The notes beneath the pieces were generated by a model that saw only the letters and a program-made list of their open reading frames with translations, did not search any database and had not been told where the DNA came from. The position numbers were made by a program, and so were the translations under genes. Below, piece after piece: positions 8,373 to 17,211 of a DNA stretch of 64,000 bases. The DNA is taken from NCBI GenBank assembly GCA_039794405.1, contig JBDIVL010000010.1:35232-99231 (forward strand). Reading direction: 5' to 3'. Position 1 is the stretch's first letter. Each line of letters opens with the position of its first letter. The stretch comes from JBDIVL01 sp039794405 (lineage in GTDB: Bacteria; Planctomycetota; Brocadiia; Brocadiales; Brocadiaceae).

Positions 8373-10118
8373 TTAGTGTTTGGTTTCACGTCTCTTTTTC
8401 CATATTGCAGCACCAAACATTAACACGGCAACGATACCGATAATACTTCCAACGATACCTGCGACATTTTTTCTTCCCTTTTCTTCTAACAGCTTATGAA
8501 GTTCTTTTCCATGTTTGAGCGCTTCAGCCTGGCTTTCCAGAATATTAATCTTCTGGTACACCTTAGCAGCTCCATACCACCAGGCAATATCCTGTTGGCC
8601 ATGGGCAACGCCTTTATAAGCATGTGCCTTATCACCAAACCACATGTCAGCATAAGTAATTTCAATCTCCGACGGGTTGTTCCTTCCTGTTGCAAATAGG
8701 CCATGCAGACCAAGAATCGGCCCGATAACCGGTACTTTTCCTGCGTTTGTTTTAAAGGCTTTATATACAGACTCACCCAGTAATCCAGGCCCAAGTGCAT
8801 CGGCAAGTATGTCACCGAGCGGGAAGATATCTCTTTCCTTAATGGGAACTTCAAAGGCATCTAGTTCTACAATCTCATCTAAAATAGCCTGAGCCCTATC
8901 TTGCAATCTCCACATTTCAAACATAAAATCATCTAAATTTTGACGATATAACCGTGCAAATCGGGGGCTATGGCACTTACTACAAACAGCAACCCATTGC
9001 TCTGACCTCTTTTTATTCTCGGGGGAATACACATCGAGCCTATAATTCAATGGGGGAAGATTTATGCCATGTGGATAATCTTTTAAAGATGACTTATAAT
9101 CTATCCCTTTAGGTGGCACGGTTCCCATCCTCCACACACCCTTGGTCACAGGATTATGAGCAAATGTACCGTCTCCTTGATCAAAGTGACAAAATTGGCA
9201 CGTTGGTGTTCTATAGTCCTTGCCTGGTACAATCTCTGCTAATGGCTTTTCCCAATCCCAATGGTCTCCTTCTAGATGATAAATATAACCCATCTTTGAT
9301 TCACCATAAGTCTCTGCATCAGGATGATCAAAACCCATATGGCAGCTCATGCATGCTTCAGGTCTTCTCCCCTCCGCTGCTGCAAATTTGTGCCGTGTAT
9401 GGCAAATATTGCATCTGTCTGTAGCATGACAAAGATCACAACCAAACTGTGCGGTTGGATACCCCCTACGGAACATTTCTGGATACCATGGAGGAATGAC
9501 ATTGGCAGCAAAACCCTCAATGTGGTTAGGACGGCCTCGGTGAGCCTCACTCATAAACTCTGTTGTTTGCTGAGGATGGCATTCACCACATGTTGCTGGG
9601 GTAGGCATATGGAGTTCTTTATGATCCTTTCCATGGCAATCACTACAGGTAACTTCTTTAAGCTCTCTTCCGATTAACTTCTCAATTTGTTGTGTTTTTT
9701 CAGCAAATTTTGGATTTTTCCTTAAGTTTGCATGCGTAGATTCCCTCCAGTCATTTACAAAACCTGGAGTCACTTCCTCATGGCAAGCGACACAGTCTGA
9801 TGGTTTAAATCTTTCCAGTAGCTGATCATAGTATGTCCCATCTGGTTTTACATAATGCTTAATCGGAAACCAATACATATGTAACGGTACCGGTTTATAA
9901 ACGTTCTGCCAGGGACCTCCGCCCTTTTCCAATCCAACATTATTAACAAACCAATCTTTTAACGTATCGGTAGGATACAGAACATCATAATAACTCATAG
10001 CCGTTTTTTGCATTTCTTTTAATTTGGTTTCAGACTGTGCGTGCACATTTTTAGTCTGCCAACACCACATTAACATAGGAATGGCTACTAAAACAGCACC
10101 CAATTTTAACAACTTCAT
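8373..10118 (-). CDS. octaheme HAO-like cytochrome c, membrane-anchored
   Basis: 581 residues. A signal peptide ends near NVHAQ (residue 28). Eight CxxCH haem sites lie at about residues 109, 158, 177, 227, 236, 256, 307 and 379, the count and spacing of the hydroxylamine oxidoreductase family. A C-terminal transmembrane helix (AGIVGSIIGIVAVLMFGAAI, about 553-572) would anchor it. The ATG at 10118 follows GGGGAGGAGG, so it is preferred over an ATG-less extension to 10154. It is the last gene of the Rieske/cytochrome b operon. The segment that carries the cross-linking Tyr in HAO seems to lack it (KGVAHGQQDIAWW), which suggests a reductive or electron-transfer role rather than hydroxylamine or hydrazine oxidation. 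From memory the Kuenenia counterpart is kuste4574. Confidence 0.9.
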   Translation of the reverse strand: MKLLKLGAVLVAIPMLMWCWQTKNVHAQSETKLKEMQKTAMSYYDVLYPTDTLKDWFVNNVGLEKGGGPWQNVYKPVPLHMYWFPIKHYVKPDGTYYDQLLERFKPSDCVACHEEVTPGFVNDWRESTHANLRKNPKFAEKTQQIEKLIGRELKEVTCSDCHGKDHKELHMPTPATCGECHPQQTTEFMSEAHRGRPNHIEGFAANVIPPWYPEMFRRGYPTAQFGCDLCHATDRCNICHTRHKFAAAEGRRPEACMSCHMGFDHPDAETYGESKMGYIYHLEGDHWDWEKPLAEIVPGKDYRTPTCQFCHFDQGDGTFAHNPVTKGVWRMGTVPPKGIDYKSSLKDYPHGINLPPLNYRLDVYSPENKKRSEQWVAVCSKCHSPRFARLYRQNLDDFMFEMWRLQDRAQAILDEIVELDAFEVPIKERDIFPLGDILADALGPGLLGESVYKAFKTNAGKVPVIGPILGLHGLFATGRNNPSEIEITYADMWFGDKAHAYKGVAHGQQDIAWWYGAAKVYQKINILESQAEALKHGKELHKLLEEKGRKNVAGIVGSIIGIVAVLMFGAAIWKKRRETKH

Positions 10119-10206
10119 TTTATGCCTCCTCCCCTTAAAACCAGCAAATATCATTAGTGAATACTATAACTTTTGTTAACAATTTCTGTACGATTAATGA
10201 ATCGAA

Positions 10207-11301
10207 TTAAAAAATTTTCGGCAACGGACTGAGTGGAGAAGCTTCATGCTCTGATGAACTTGCCTTATACGGAGTTGTATGCTGTGGAAAAAACCACTCA
10301 TCAGATCCACCCCTTTCTTTGAAAAACTTAAGTCTCATCTCATGGTTACGTGTATGATGGCATGGTCCGCATATGTTGTATGCCGTTCCGTATGTACCGA
10401 CCTTAGCTATTTTCTGGCCTTCAGGCGCCTTACCAACATCCATAAAATAGCTGAACACTTCCCCTGCACCATGACAGGCCTCACAGGTAACACCTTCTTC
10501 AGTGTAAGTACCCGTGGTATCATCATAGCCTGTTGTATGGCACTTTAAACATGTCTTTTTGTATTCCTCACTTCCAGCTATATAATCGGGAGCGGCCTTT
10601 ACATGCTCAAATGTTTTAAATTTAATCCTCTGCCATCTCTCGACATGTGGCGATGTTAACCCGGTATGGCATTTGAGACATTTTTGGCTCCCTACATAAA
10701 TAGCCTTATCTCCCGTAATGCTGTACTTTTTAAAACTTCCCATTTCAACTCTTTCATTAGGGTCAGCTTCTTCCGGAGTTAAAGTTGCAAGTTCTCCCCA
10801 AAATTCAAACATATTTTCAGCGGTAGCGACCCTCTGCATCATTTGTCTTTTATGATAGTAAATGCCCTCATGTGCACTTTCTTCATCCAATGCCCTTCCA
10901 TTTCCACCGTGACACACGGTACAACCATAAACATCAAACGGCAATTCCCTTGAACTCGGATGTCCGGACTTCAGTTTCTCCTCATCGATGTGACATGTCA
11001 TGCAACGGTCAACCTTATTTCCGTTTCGCTGCTTCTCCCAGCTATAATCACCCTTTAAGAGGATTTGCTTTACTTCAAAAACCGGATTACGCATTGCCGC
11101 CAGGCGTTTTCCTAGCAACTCTTTCTCTTTTACCGAAGAAGCAGTCAAAAATTCCTGCTCAGCTTTTACCGCCTGTTCTTCGTAATACTCCTTTTGGTAT
11201 TTTTTCCATTTTGGATTAAATTCATCTTTAATCCACATGGAAGAGCCTATAAAAAACAAGGCACTTAAGACGAAAAATAGAAATTTAATTTGTGCGCTCA
11301 T
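10207..11301 (-). CDS. hexaheme cytochrome c, N-terminally anchored
   Basis: 364 residues. An uncleaved-looking hydrophobic helix (FLFFVLSALFFIGSSMWI, about 7-24) is followed by six CxxCH motifs at about residues 100, 127, 208, 251, 273 and 311. Many extra His residues could serve as distal ligands. Position in the operon, between the cytochrome b C-terminal subunit and the octaheme protein, suggests it accepts electrons from the Rieske/cytochrome b core in place of cytochrome c1 or f. No c1- or f-type single-haem gene is present in the cluster. The anammoxosome lumen or periplasm side is the expected location. In Kuenenia, from memory, the same order holds (kuste4573). Confidence 0.88.
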   Translation of the reverse strand: MSAQIKFLFFVLSALFFIGSSMWIKDEFNPKWKKYQKEYYEEQAVKAEQEFLTASSVKEKELLGKRLAAMRNPVFEVKQILLKGDYSWEKQRNGNKVDRCMTCHIDEEKLKSGHPSSRELPFDVYGCTVCHGGNGRALDEESAHEGIYYHKRQMMQRVATAENMFEFWGELATLTPEEADPNERVEMGSFKKYSITGDKAIYVGSQKCLKCHTGLTSPHVERWQRIKFKTFEHVKAAPDYIAGSEEYKKTCLKCHTTGYDDTTGTYTEEGVTCEACHGAGEVFSYFMDVGKAPEGQKIAKVGTYGTAYNICGPCHHTRNHEMRLKFFKERGGSDEWFFPQHTTPYKASSSEHEASPLSPLPKIF

Positions 11302-11348
11302 AAATCACCTGTTCTAGAAATGCTCAATGTTAAGTATCGTGAAATGAA

Positions 11349-12071
11349 TCATATGTTGATCCAAGGTGTAGCAATAATATATTTAACATTAAACGCTAAC
11401 CGAAAAACCATCTTAATCACCGTACCAATCATGGTAAGAAGGAGACCCATCGTAATAGTGTACCTGATAACGCCAAGCTTTAAGAAAAAGTCTCTTTTAA
11501 CAATTGCAGGAAGGACTAAACCCAAAAAATAAAAACCAAGCATAAAAGCAACACCTACTGGCAATGGTAAGTTATGCAACGGCGGCGGGGTGGGAAAATC
11601 ATGAGTCCATGCTTCCCATGGCCAGAAAAACGCCCAAAAAGGGCCTCGAAGTGCGGTACCGATATAGATTAAAATATACCAAAGTACATAACCAATGACA
11701 AAAACGCTTACTGCAAATTTCCTCTCCTTAAATGTATAATAACCGTTTCCTTTGGGATTATTATCTAAATAAGGAATAAGTATTAAACCTAGAATAATGA
11801 TACTTGGAAGCACGACACCAGCATACCAAGGATCAAAATAAACCAGAGCCTCTTGTAAACCTAAGAAATACCACGGTGCCTTTGCCGGGTTTTCGGCTTG
11901 ACCAGGATTTGAGAGTTCTCTTAGCGGAGCATCTACAACATAAGAATAAAAAAGTAATCCTACCGTAACAAAAATTGCTGCCAAGAATTCCTTAGCAACG
12001 AGATTGGGCCAGGTAAACACCCTATCGTCTTTAAATTCAACCGATCCTTTCTTTTCCTCCCTTACTTCCAT
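11349..12071 (-). CDS. cytochrome b C-terminal subunit (subunit IV-like)
   Basis: 240 residues. An extramembrane N-terminus is followed by hydrophobic helices beginning at FLAAIFVTVGLLFYSYVV. The Qo-site region reads KAPWYFLGLQEALVYF, with PWYF in the place of the PEWY loop. Further helices are at about 95-112, 135-155, 175-195 and 205-225. This is the separate C-terminal half of a split cytochrome b, as in b6f. The open frame begins at a TTG at 12107, but ATG 12071 has GAGGAG at 7-nt spacing and is preferred. It lies 58 nt after the N-terminal half in the same operon. Confidence 0.88.
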   Translation of the reverse strand: MEVREEKKGSVEFKDDRVFTWPNLVAKEFLAAIFVTVGLLFYSYVVDAPLRELSNPGQAENPAKAPWYFLGLQEALVYFDPWYAGVVLPSIIILGLILIPYLDNNPKGNGYYTFKERKFAVSVFVIGYVLWYILIYIGTALRGPFWAFFWPWEAWTHDFPTPPPLHNLPLPVGVAFMLGFYFLGLVLPAIVKRDFFLKLGVIRYTITMGLLLTMIGTVIKMVFRLAFNVKYIIATPWINI

Positions 12072-12129
12072 AGAACTACTCCTCAGAATTTCTTCAAACG
12101 ATAACAAGAATACACGAATCTAATAAATA

Positions 12130-12900
12130 CTATAACGGACCTGAAATACCACCATCCTTGCGTACTCTCCAGAAATGTACCATCATCAACGCAGATGCCA
12201 TTATCGGTATTGCAATACAATGCCAAACATAGGCTCGTAATAGGGCTGGGGCCTCAATCAGCGTTCCCCCTAACAAGGCGAAACGTATATCATTGTCAGG
12301 TCTCATTCCCAATATATATGCAAATGGTCCTTCATGGCCTAAAAATGGCGTTGCCCGAGCCATATTCGTACCCACTGTTATAGCCCAGTAGCCAAGCTGA
12401 TCCCAAGGTAACAAGTAACCGGTAAAACTTAGCAAAAATGTGAGTACTAATAAAACCACTCCGACAACCCAGTTAAATTGTCGTGGTGGTTTATACGAAC
12501 CAGTCAAAAATACACGGAACATGTGTACACTCACCGTAATTACCATTGCGTGTGCACCCCATCGGTGAGAATTTCTTAAAAGCCTGCCAAACGGTACAAC
12601 ATACATTAAATCCATAATATCTGCATATGCCCTATTTACATCGGGAACATAATAAAACATTAACAGGATTCCTGTAATCGTTTCGAAAAGGAATATAAAA
12701 AACGTGATTCCTCCCATACACCATGTAAAACGAATCTTCGTACCATGTTCCCTAACCTTTGCGGGATGCAAATGCAACCATATGTTACTAATTATCTGAA
12801 GTACCCGATTCCTCGGGGTATCTGCATAACCGTGGCGAAATATAGACTTCCAAATTTCGCTTTCCGTAATTTTCTTTTTTAAATCAGGAATTAATTTCAT
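12130..12900 (-). CDS. cytochrome b N-terminal subunit (b6-like)
   Basis: 256 residues with four transmembrane helices. Haem-b ligand His pairs are at about H112/H126 (HRWGAHAMVITVSVH, spacing 14) and H227/H242 (spacing 15). The 14/15 pattern is that of b6f rather than mitochondrial bc1. The Qo helix motif SFTGYLLPWDQLGYWA is present. Cys61 in the segment TWCMGGITFF aligns with the Cys of b6 that attaches the extra haem c(i), so this subunit may carry that haem. The ATG at 12900 has AAGGGA about 7 nt upstream. It forms the quinol-oxidising membrane core with the Rieske protein and the C-terminal half. Confidence 0.92.
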   Translation of the reverse strand: MKLIPDLKKKITESEIWKSIFRHGYADTPRNRVLQIISNIWLHLHPAKVREHGTKIRFTWCMGGITFFIFLFETITGILLMFYYVPDVNRAYADIMDLMYVVPFGRLLRNSHRWGAHAMVITVSVHMFRVFLTGSYKPPRQFNWVVGVVLLVLTFLLSFTGYLLPWDQLGYWAITVGTNMARATPFLGHEGPFAYILGMRPDNDIRFALLGGTLIEAPALLRAYVWHCIAIPIMASALMMVHFWRVRKDGGISGPL

Positions 12901-12968
12901 TTGAATATCCCTTTCATCCGCATCACTTTTAACCTAATCCTCCCTATTATATTAAAAAGTTTATTGCC

Positions 12969-14729
12969 TTATACCTCCCTTTCTCCTAACATTTTATTGA
13001 TTTCTTCATTAGGCTTCCAAAGCACACGCTTTAAAGATATGACACCTACAGGGCAATCTTTACAATTTCCGCATCGAATACAAGCATCGGTATTTCTTAA
13101 TACGATACCGTCCTTGCTGATGAACGGACGGTACCCTTTCCCCTCTTCATATACATCTATTTGCTTGAGTGCCCCAACAGGGCATACCATACTGCACCTT
13201 CCACAAAGCACGCATTCGTTTGTTTCTACATTAATACTCAAATCACATTTCAAACAGCGTGCAGACTCTATTTCTGCTTGGGATTCCGTAAGGCCCAGTT
13301 CGACCATATCAAATGTACCCTCTCTTTTTTCGACTGGTAACAACTGCATCTTTTGACGTGGAACGGCATCATAATTTTCTTCACGGAGATCCATTTCGTT
13401 ATCTAAAAGGGTAACCCAAACTTTTTTCTTAGGCTCTTCAATTTCTTCCCCTCTTATATATCGGTCAATAGACTTTGCAGCGGTGTGCCCTTGTGCAATA
13501 CATTCAATAACAGTACTTGGACCTAATGTTACATCACCTCCAGCGAAAATACCTTTCTTATTTGTTAGGAGACTATCATCAACAGCAATCGTTCCCCACT
13601 TTGTAACATTAAAATTATGAGCATCTCCAAGAAATCTGAGGTCAGATTCCTGACTAATGGCAGTAATAATACAATCTGTTTCAATGATAAATTCAGAGTT
13701 AGGAACCGGCTCAGGTCTTCTTCTTCCACTACTATCAGGCTTACCCAATTTCATTTTAATACACTCTAGGGCCTTTGCCTTTCCATTTTCAGTTAAAATT
13801 CTGACAGGTGCTGCAAGAAAGTGGAATTTCACTCCTTCATGTTCCGCCTCTTCAACCTCCCAGGGAAGCGCCGGCATCTCCTCCCGCGTTCTTCTGTAGA
13901 CAATACAGACCTCCTGACTCAAACGCTGCGATGTTCTCGCAGCATCGATAGCCGAGTTTCCACCACCAATCACTGCTACTTTTTTCCCTGGACTTCTCGT
14001 ATCGCCAGCATTCACGTTCTTCAGAAATTCCAGACAATCCATGACACCCTCGGTTCCTTCTTCTCCCGGAATTTCAAGCCTTTTCCCCTTTTGAGCGCCC
14101 ACCGCAATAAACACAGCACGGTACCCTTCTTTAAACAAATCAGCAATCGTCTTACCTGGGCTTCCAATAGAGGTATTTGTTTTTATCTCCACACCTCGTT
14201 CCAGAATATGGCTTACATCAAACATAATCTGTTCTCGAGGAAGTCTGTAAGATGGGATAGCCCACATCATCATACCACCAACCTGGGATTCTTTTTCGAA
14301 TACCGTTACCTTATATCCCATTCCCGCAAGGTCATTGGCTGCCGTTAATCCCGCAGGACCGGCTCCAATTACGGCTACCCTTTCTTCCCTCTGCTTTATT
14401 TTTGGAACTGGAATTCTTATCTTGTTCTTATAAACATAATCCGTAACAAAACGCTTTAAAGCATCTATCGCCACCGGGCGGTCAAAATCGCCACGTTTGC
14501 ATTTACTTTCACAGGGGTGCGGGCAAATATATCCACACACGGCGGGGAAAGGGTTCGTTTCTTTCATCAGTTCGTATGATTCACGATATTTCCCTTCCTT
14601 AATCAGACGAATATAACCGGGAGCATCCATATGTGCTGGACATCGGTGCTGGCAGCGAATATTCTTTTGCAACCAATCTAAATCAACAAGCGCACGTATT
14701 CCTTGTTTCGTTAATGTTGCTTGATTCAT
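12969..14729 (-). CDS. GltD-like FAD/NAD(P) oxidoreductase with ferredoxin domains
   Basis: 586 residues. The N-terminal domain has Cys clusters as in glutamate synthase small subunit (CQHRCPAHMDAP, then CGYICPHPCESKC). Two dinucleotide folds follow: FAD at about 130 (VAVIGAGPAGLTAANDLAG) and NAD(P) at about 268 (VAVIGGGNSAIDAA). FAD contact GIFAGGDVTLGPSTVI is near 420. Two [4Fe-4S] sites lie at the C-terminus (CVLCGRCSMVCP and CIRCGNCKDCP). It should exchange electrons between NAD(P)H and iron-sulfur centres. No gltB is adjacent. Its place between Rieske and cytochrome b genes suggests a bc complex linked to NAD(P). ATG 14729 has AAGGAT upstream and removes an overlap with the Rieske gene that the longer frame (to 14780) would create. 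Confidence 0.9.
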   Translation of the reverse strand: MNQATLTKQGIRALVDLDWLQKNIRCQHRCPAHMDAPGYIRLIKEGKYRESYELMKETNPFPAVCGYICPHPCESKCKRGDFDRPVAIDALKRFVTDYVYKNKIRIPVPKIKQREERVAVIGAGPAGLTAANDLAGMGYKVTVFEKESQVGGMMMWAIPSYRLPREQIMFDVSHILERGVEIKTNTSIGSPGKTIADLFKEGYRAVFIAVGAQKGKRLEIPGEEGTEGVMDCLEFLKNVNAGDTRSPGKKVAVIGGGNSAIDAARTSQRLSQEVCIVYRRTREEMPALPWEVEEAEHEGVKFHFLAAPVRILTENGKAKALECIKMKLGKPDSSGRRRPEPVPNSEFIIETDCIITAISQESDLRFLGDAHNFNVTKWGTIAVDDSLLTNKKGIFAGGDVTLGPSTVIECIAQGHTAAKSIDRYIRGEEIEEPKKKVWVTLLDNEMDLREENYDAVPRQKMQLLPVEKREGTFDMVELGLTESQAEIESARCLKCDLSINVETNECVLCGRCSMVCPVGALKQIDVYEEGKGYRPFISKDGIVLRNTDACIRCGNCKDCPVGVISLKRVLWKPNEEINKMLGEREV

Positions 14730-14772
14730 ATCTATATCCTTACTAAAAAAAAGGATTATTGAAAATTTTATA

Positions 14773-15291
14773 TTACACAACTAATTCTGTTTCAAGAGGC
14801 ACTTTTTTACTTGTATCAACAATTAATTTACCAGTATCATCGAGGAACATATCAAAATGATCCAATGGCCTCGGTGCAGGACCGGCGAAATTAACACCAT
14901 TTCGATAGTATTTACTACCATGGCATGGGCATTCAAAAATATTTTTCTCTTTTGAGAATTCTACTGCACATCCCAAATGTTGACAGACAACGGAAATGGC
15001 CTTAAAGCTATTGCCGTCGCGTACAACGAATATTTTTCTTGATTTTAATGTTGTTACAGAATTTTCCGCATAAGTCTTTGGCTCACCTACAGCAAATTTT
15101 GGCGAAGGCTCGTAAAGTACCTTAGGATAAAAAAAGCCTTTGTACCCAAAGATTTGCGATACATAGGCCCCTACTGTCGCAAAAAACAAGCCCCATCCGG
15201 CTAAAGATAAGAAATTTCTCCGAGAAACTGTGAACCATAGTCCCCCTCGATTTTCCGTTTCATTGCATGTTTTTTTCCCTTTAGTTTCCAT
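14773..15291 (-). CDS. Rieske [2Fe-2S] protein
   Basis: 172 residues. A twin-arginine type N-terminus (SRRNFLSLAGWGLFF) leads into a membrane helix. The Rieske cluster ligands are in CQHLGCAVEF and CPCHGSKY, followed by the Pro loop GPAPRPL. It takes one electron from quinol at the Qo site of the split cytochrome b. The ATG at 15291 has AAGGAG at correct spacing, so it is preferred over 15315. This is the first gene of the six-gene complex operon. The 155-bp gap to tusA upstream should hold its promoter. Confidence 0.93.
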   Translation of the reverse strand: METKGKKTCNETENRGGLWFTVSRRNFLSLAGWGLFFATVGAYVSQIFGYKGFFYPKVLYEPSPKFAVGEPKTYAENSVTTLKSRKIFVVRDGNSFKAISVVCQHLGCAVEFSKEKNIFECPCHGSKYYRNGVNFAGPAPRPLDHFDMFLDDTGKLIVDTSKKVPLETELVV

Positions 15292-15446
15292 AAAAAATCT
15301 CCTTACAAAAAGCATTATTCTTTAAATTATTATCATGATATTATACCGTCAAAAATACTTATATTTTATACAATTTACGGAAGCCGCATATTATATTTAA
15401 CCATGAAAAAAGTCAAGTACATTTTATTAGAACCTGCAATATATTT

Positions 15447-15692
15447 TCACATCTTTTTTACCAGTAAATGGTATGCACCTTCTCTATTTTCAACCTTGAT
15501 AATTTTATGCCCCTCTTCTTTCAAACTTCGGGGAACACTTCTTATTGGTTCCCCATCATCTAATACCACTTCTAAGACCTGACCCGAATTCATCATTTCT
15601 AGCTTTAACTTTGTTTTTACAAAGTTAATAGGGCAGAGTACACCTCTTAAATCAATTTGGTCATCAGGAATAATCTTTTCATCTTGTTCCAT
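15447..15692 (-). CDS. TusA/SirA-family sulfur carrier protein
   Basis: 81 residues, standard family length. The signature DLRGVLCPINFVKTK holds the active Cys, with CPIN in place of the usual CPxP. The IRSVPRSLKEEGHKI segment is typical. TusA proteins carry persulfide sulfur between enzymes. A GGAG site precedes ATG 15692. It is the last gene of the sulfur cluster (siroheme synthase, sulfite reductase, DsrE, CysM, JAMM peptidase), about 88 nt after the peptidase gene. It could hand sulfur to the cysteine pathway, which is inference. Confidence 0.88.
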   Translation of the reverse strand: MEQDEKIIPDDQIDLRGVLCPINFVKTKLKLEMMNSGQVLEVVLDDGEPIRSVPRSLKEEGHKIIKVENREGAYHLLVKKM

Positions 15693-15780
15693 ATGTAAAG
15701 CTCCAGATGTATTATATTTTTGTATATCGGTAAAACATGTAATCCTAAATTGTACAGAAAAACCTAACCGAGGACATTAC

Positions 15781-16197
15781 TCAAAATAAACTTATTCTCT
15801 CTTCTCTAAATTGCCTTGTTTCCTCATCAAGAACCCAAGACTTAATATCGATTTTTTCTCCCTTCTCTATAGCTACAATCATGTAGGAATATCCACCCCA
15901 TGCACGTTCCGTATCATATGCCGATGGAGTTGCCGGATGGTCTGGATGAGAATGATATATACCTATGATCTGAAGGCCTTTCTTTGCTGCTTCTTTATCG
16001 GTTTTATCAAACTCTTTACCATCAATCTCATATCTGTCATGGGTCCTTTCTGTATTTTTATTCTGGACAGGGTATACTTCAACAACTTTTTTTCCAGATG
16101 TATTCGTACCAGTTAAAAATCCACAACACTCCAAAGGGTAGTGCTTTTTAACCTGATTCTTTATTTCACGGAGACTGACATCATCGATGTATAGCAT
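15781..16197 (-). CDS. M67 (JAMM/Mov34) metallopeptidase, Mec-like
   Basis: 138 residues. The zinc motif GIYHSHPDHPATPSAYD gives the H-x-H-x7-S-x2-D pattern of JAMM peptidases, and the N-terminal Glu lies in YPLECCGFLTG. The Mycobacterium homologue Mec removes cysteine from the C-terminus of the sulfur carrier CysO after CysM has added it. The neighbouring gene upstream is a CysM-type synthase, 39 nt away, which supports that role. No ThiS/CysO-like carrier gene is found in the cluster. Confidence 0.88.
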   Translation of the reverse strand: MLYIDDVSLREIKNQVKKHYPLECCGFLTGTNTSGKKVVEVYPVQNKNTERTHDRYEIDGKEFDKTDKEAAKKGLQIIGIYHSHPDHPATPSAYDTERAWGGYSYMIVAIEKGEKIDIKSWVLDEETRQFREERISLF

Positions 16198-16236
16198 ACA
16201 GTAAGCCCATTACGCATAATAATTTTAACGTTCTTC

Positions 16237-17193
16237 TTACATGCCTGCCCAAAAACTTGTACTCAGATAGCGATCACCTCTATCAGGAAAGATCGTAACG
16301 ATCAAACCACGCTCAATTTCGTTTGCAACCTTCAAAGATGCAATAAGCGCGGCACCCGAAGAGTATCCCACAAAAAACCCTTCTTCGGCAGCAAGCCCTT
16401 TGACGGCAACATAGGCATCTTCTGTCTCTACAGCCATCTTTCTATCCGGAAAATGCTTATCATAAATAGTAGGGACAATCGAAGTAGCCATATGCTTCAT
16501 TCCCTCCAACCCATGAATGGGGGTCGCAGGTTCAACTGCAATTACTTGGACATCAGGATTGCATTCTTTTAAACGACGCCCCGTGCCCATGAGGGTACCA
16601 CTAGTACCCAAACAGGCAATAAAATGAGTTATTTTACCACCCGTTTGCTCCCATATTTCCTTGCCTGTAGTTTCATAGTGTGCCATCCAATTAGCAGCGT
16701 TATTGTACTGATCGGCATAAAAATATTTTGAGGGGTCTTCATTTACTATCCTCTTTGCCTCTATCATAGCACCATCTGAGCCCAACAATGGATCAGTAAA
16801 TATGATCTTGGCTCCAAAGGCACGTACAATCCTTTTCCGTTCTTCACTTACATTAAGAGGCATTACTAAAGTTACTTTATACCCCTTTGAGGCGCCAATG
16901 AGGGCATAAGCAATACCGGTGTTTCCAGAAGTTGAATCTACAATAATCTTATCGTAGTTTAGTTTTCCTGATTTTTCCGCCTCTTCTATAATTCGCAAGG
17001 CCGGGCGGTCCTTTACAGAGCCACCGGGGTTAAACCACTCTGCTTTGGCGTAAATTTCTACATCTTTATCCTTTAATCCTTTCTTAAATTTATTAATTCT
17101 CAACAGAGGGGTATTTCCTACACGGTCTAAAATTGAACTTCTTGGTACCGGTTTTAACGTATACTTAGCATTTTTTACTACTGCACCTGTCAC
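16237..17193 (-). CDS. cysM: PLP-dependent cysteine synthase, CysM type
   Basis: 318 residues. The PLP-binding Lys is in NPGGSVKDRPA (about residue 61) and the substrate loop is DSTSGNTGIA. The phosphate-binding turn is LGTSGTLMGTG. The KDRPA sequence and the C-terminal RYLSTSFWAGM resemble Mycobacterium CysM, which uses O-phosphoserine and a protein thiocarboxylate rather than free sulfide. The adjacent Mec-type peptidase supports this. A CysK or cystathionine-synthase-like role is the alternative. The start is GTG at 17193 behind AGAGAGG. It follows the DsrE-like gene by 18 nt. Confidence 0.85.
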   Translation of the reverse strand: MTGAVVKNAKYTLKPVPRSSILDRVGNTPLLRINKFKKGLKDKDVEIYAKAEWFNPGGSVKDRPALRIIEEAEKSGKLNYDKIIVDSTSGNTGIAYALIGASKGYKVTLVMPLNVSEERKRIVRAFGAKIIFTDPLLGSDGAMIEAKRIVNEDPSKYFYADQYNNAANWMAHYETTGKEIWEQTGGKITHFIACLGTSGTLMGTGRRLKECNPDVQVIAVEPATPIHGLEGMKHMATSIVPTIYDKHFPDRKMAVETEDAYVAVKGLAAEEGFFVGYSSGAALIASLKVANEIERGLIVTIFPDRGDRYLSTSFWAGM

Positions 17194-17211
17194 AACATTA
17201 CCTCTCTTCTC

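Noticed and set aside
13821..14348. 175-codon plus-strand frame
   Set aside because: Antisense to the FAD/NAD(P) protein, with no recognisable motif and no ribosome site.
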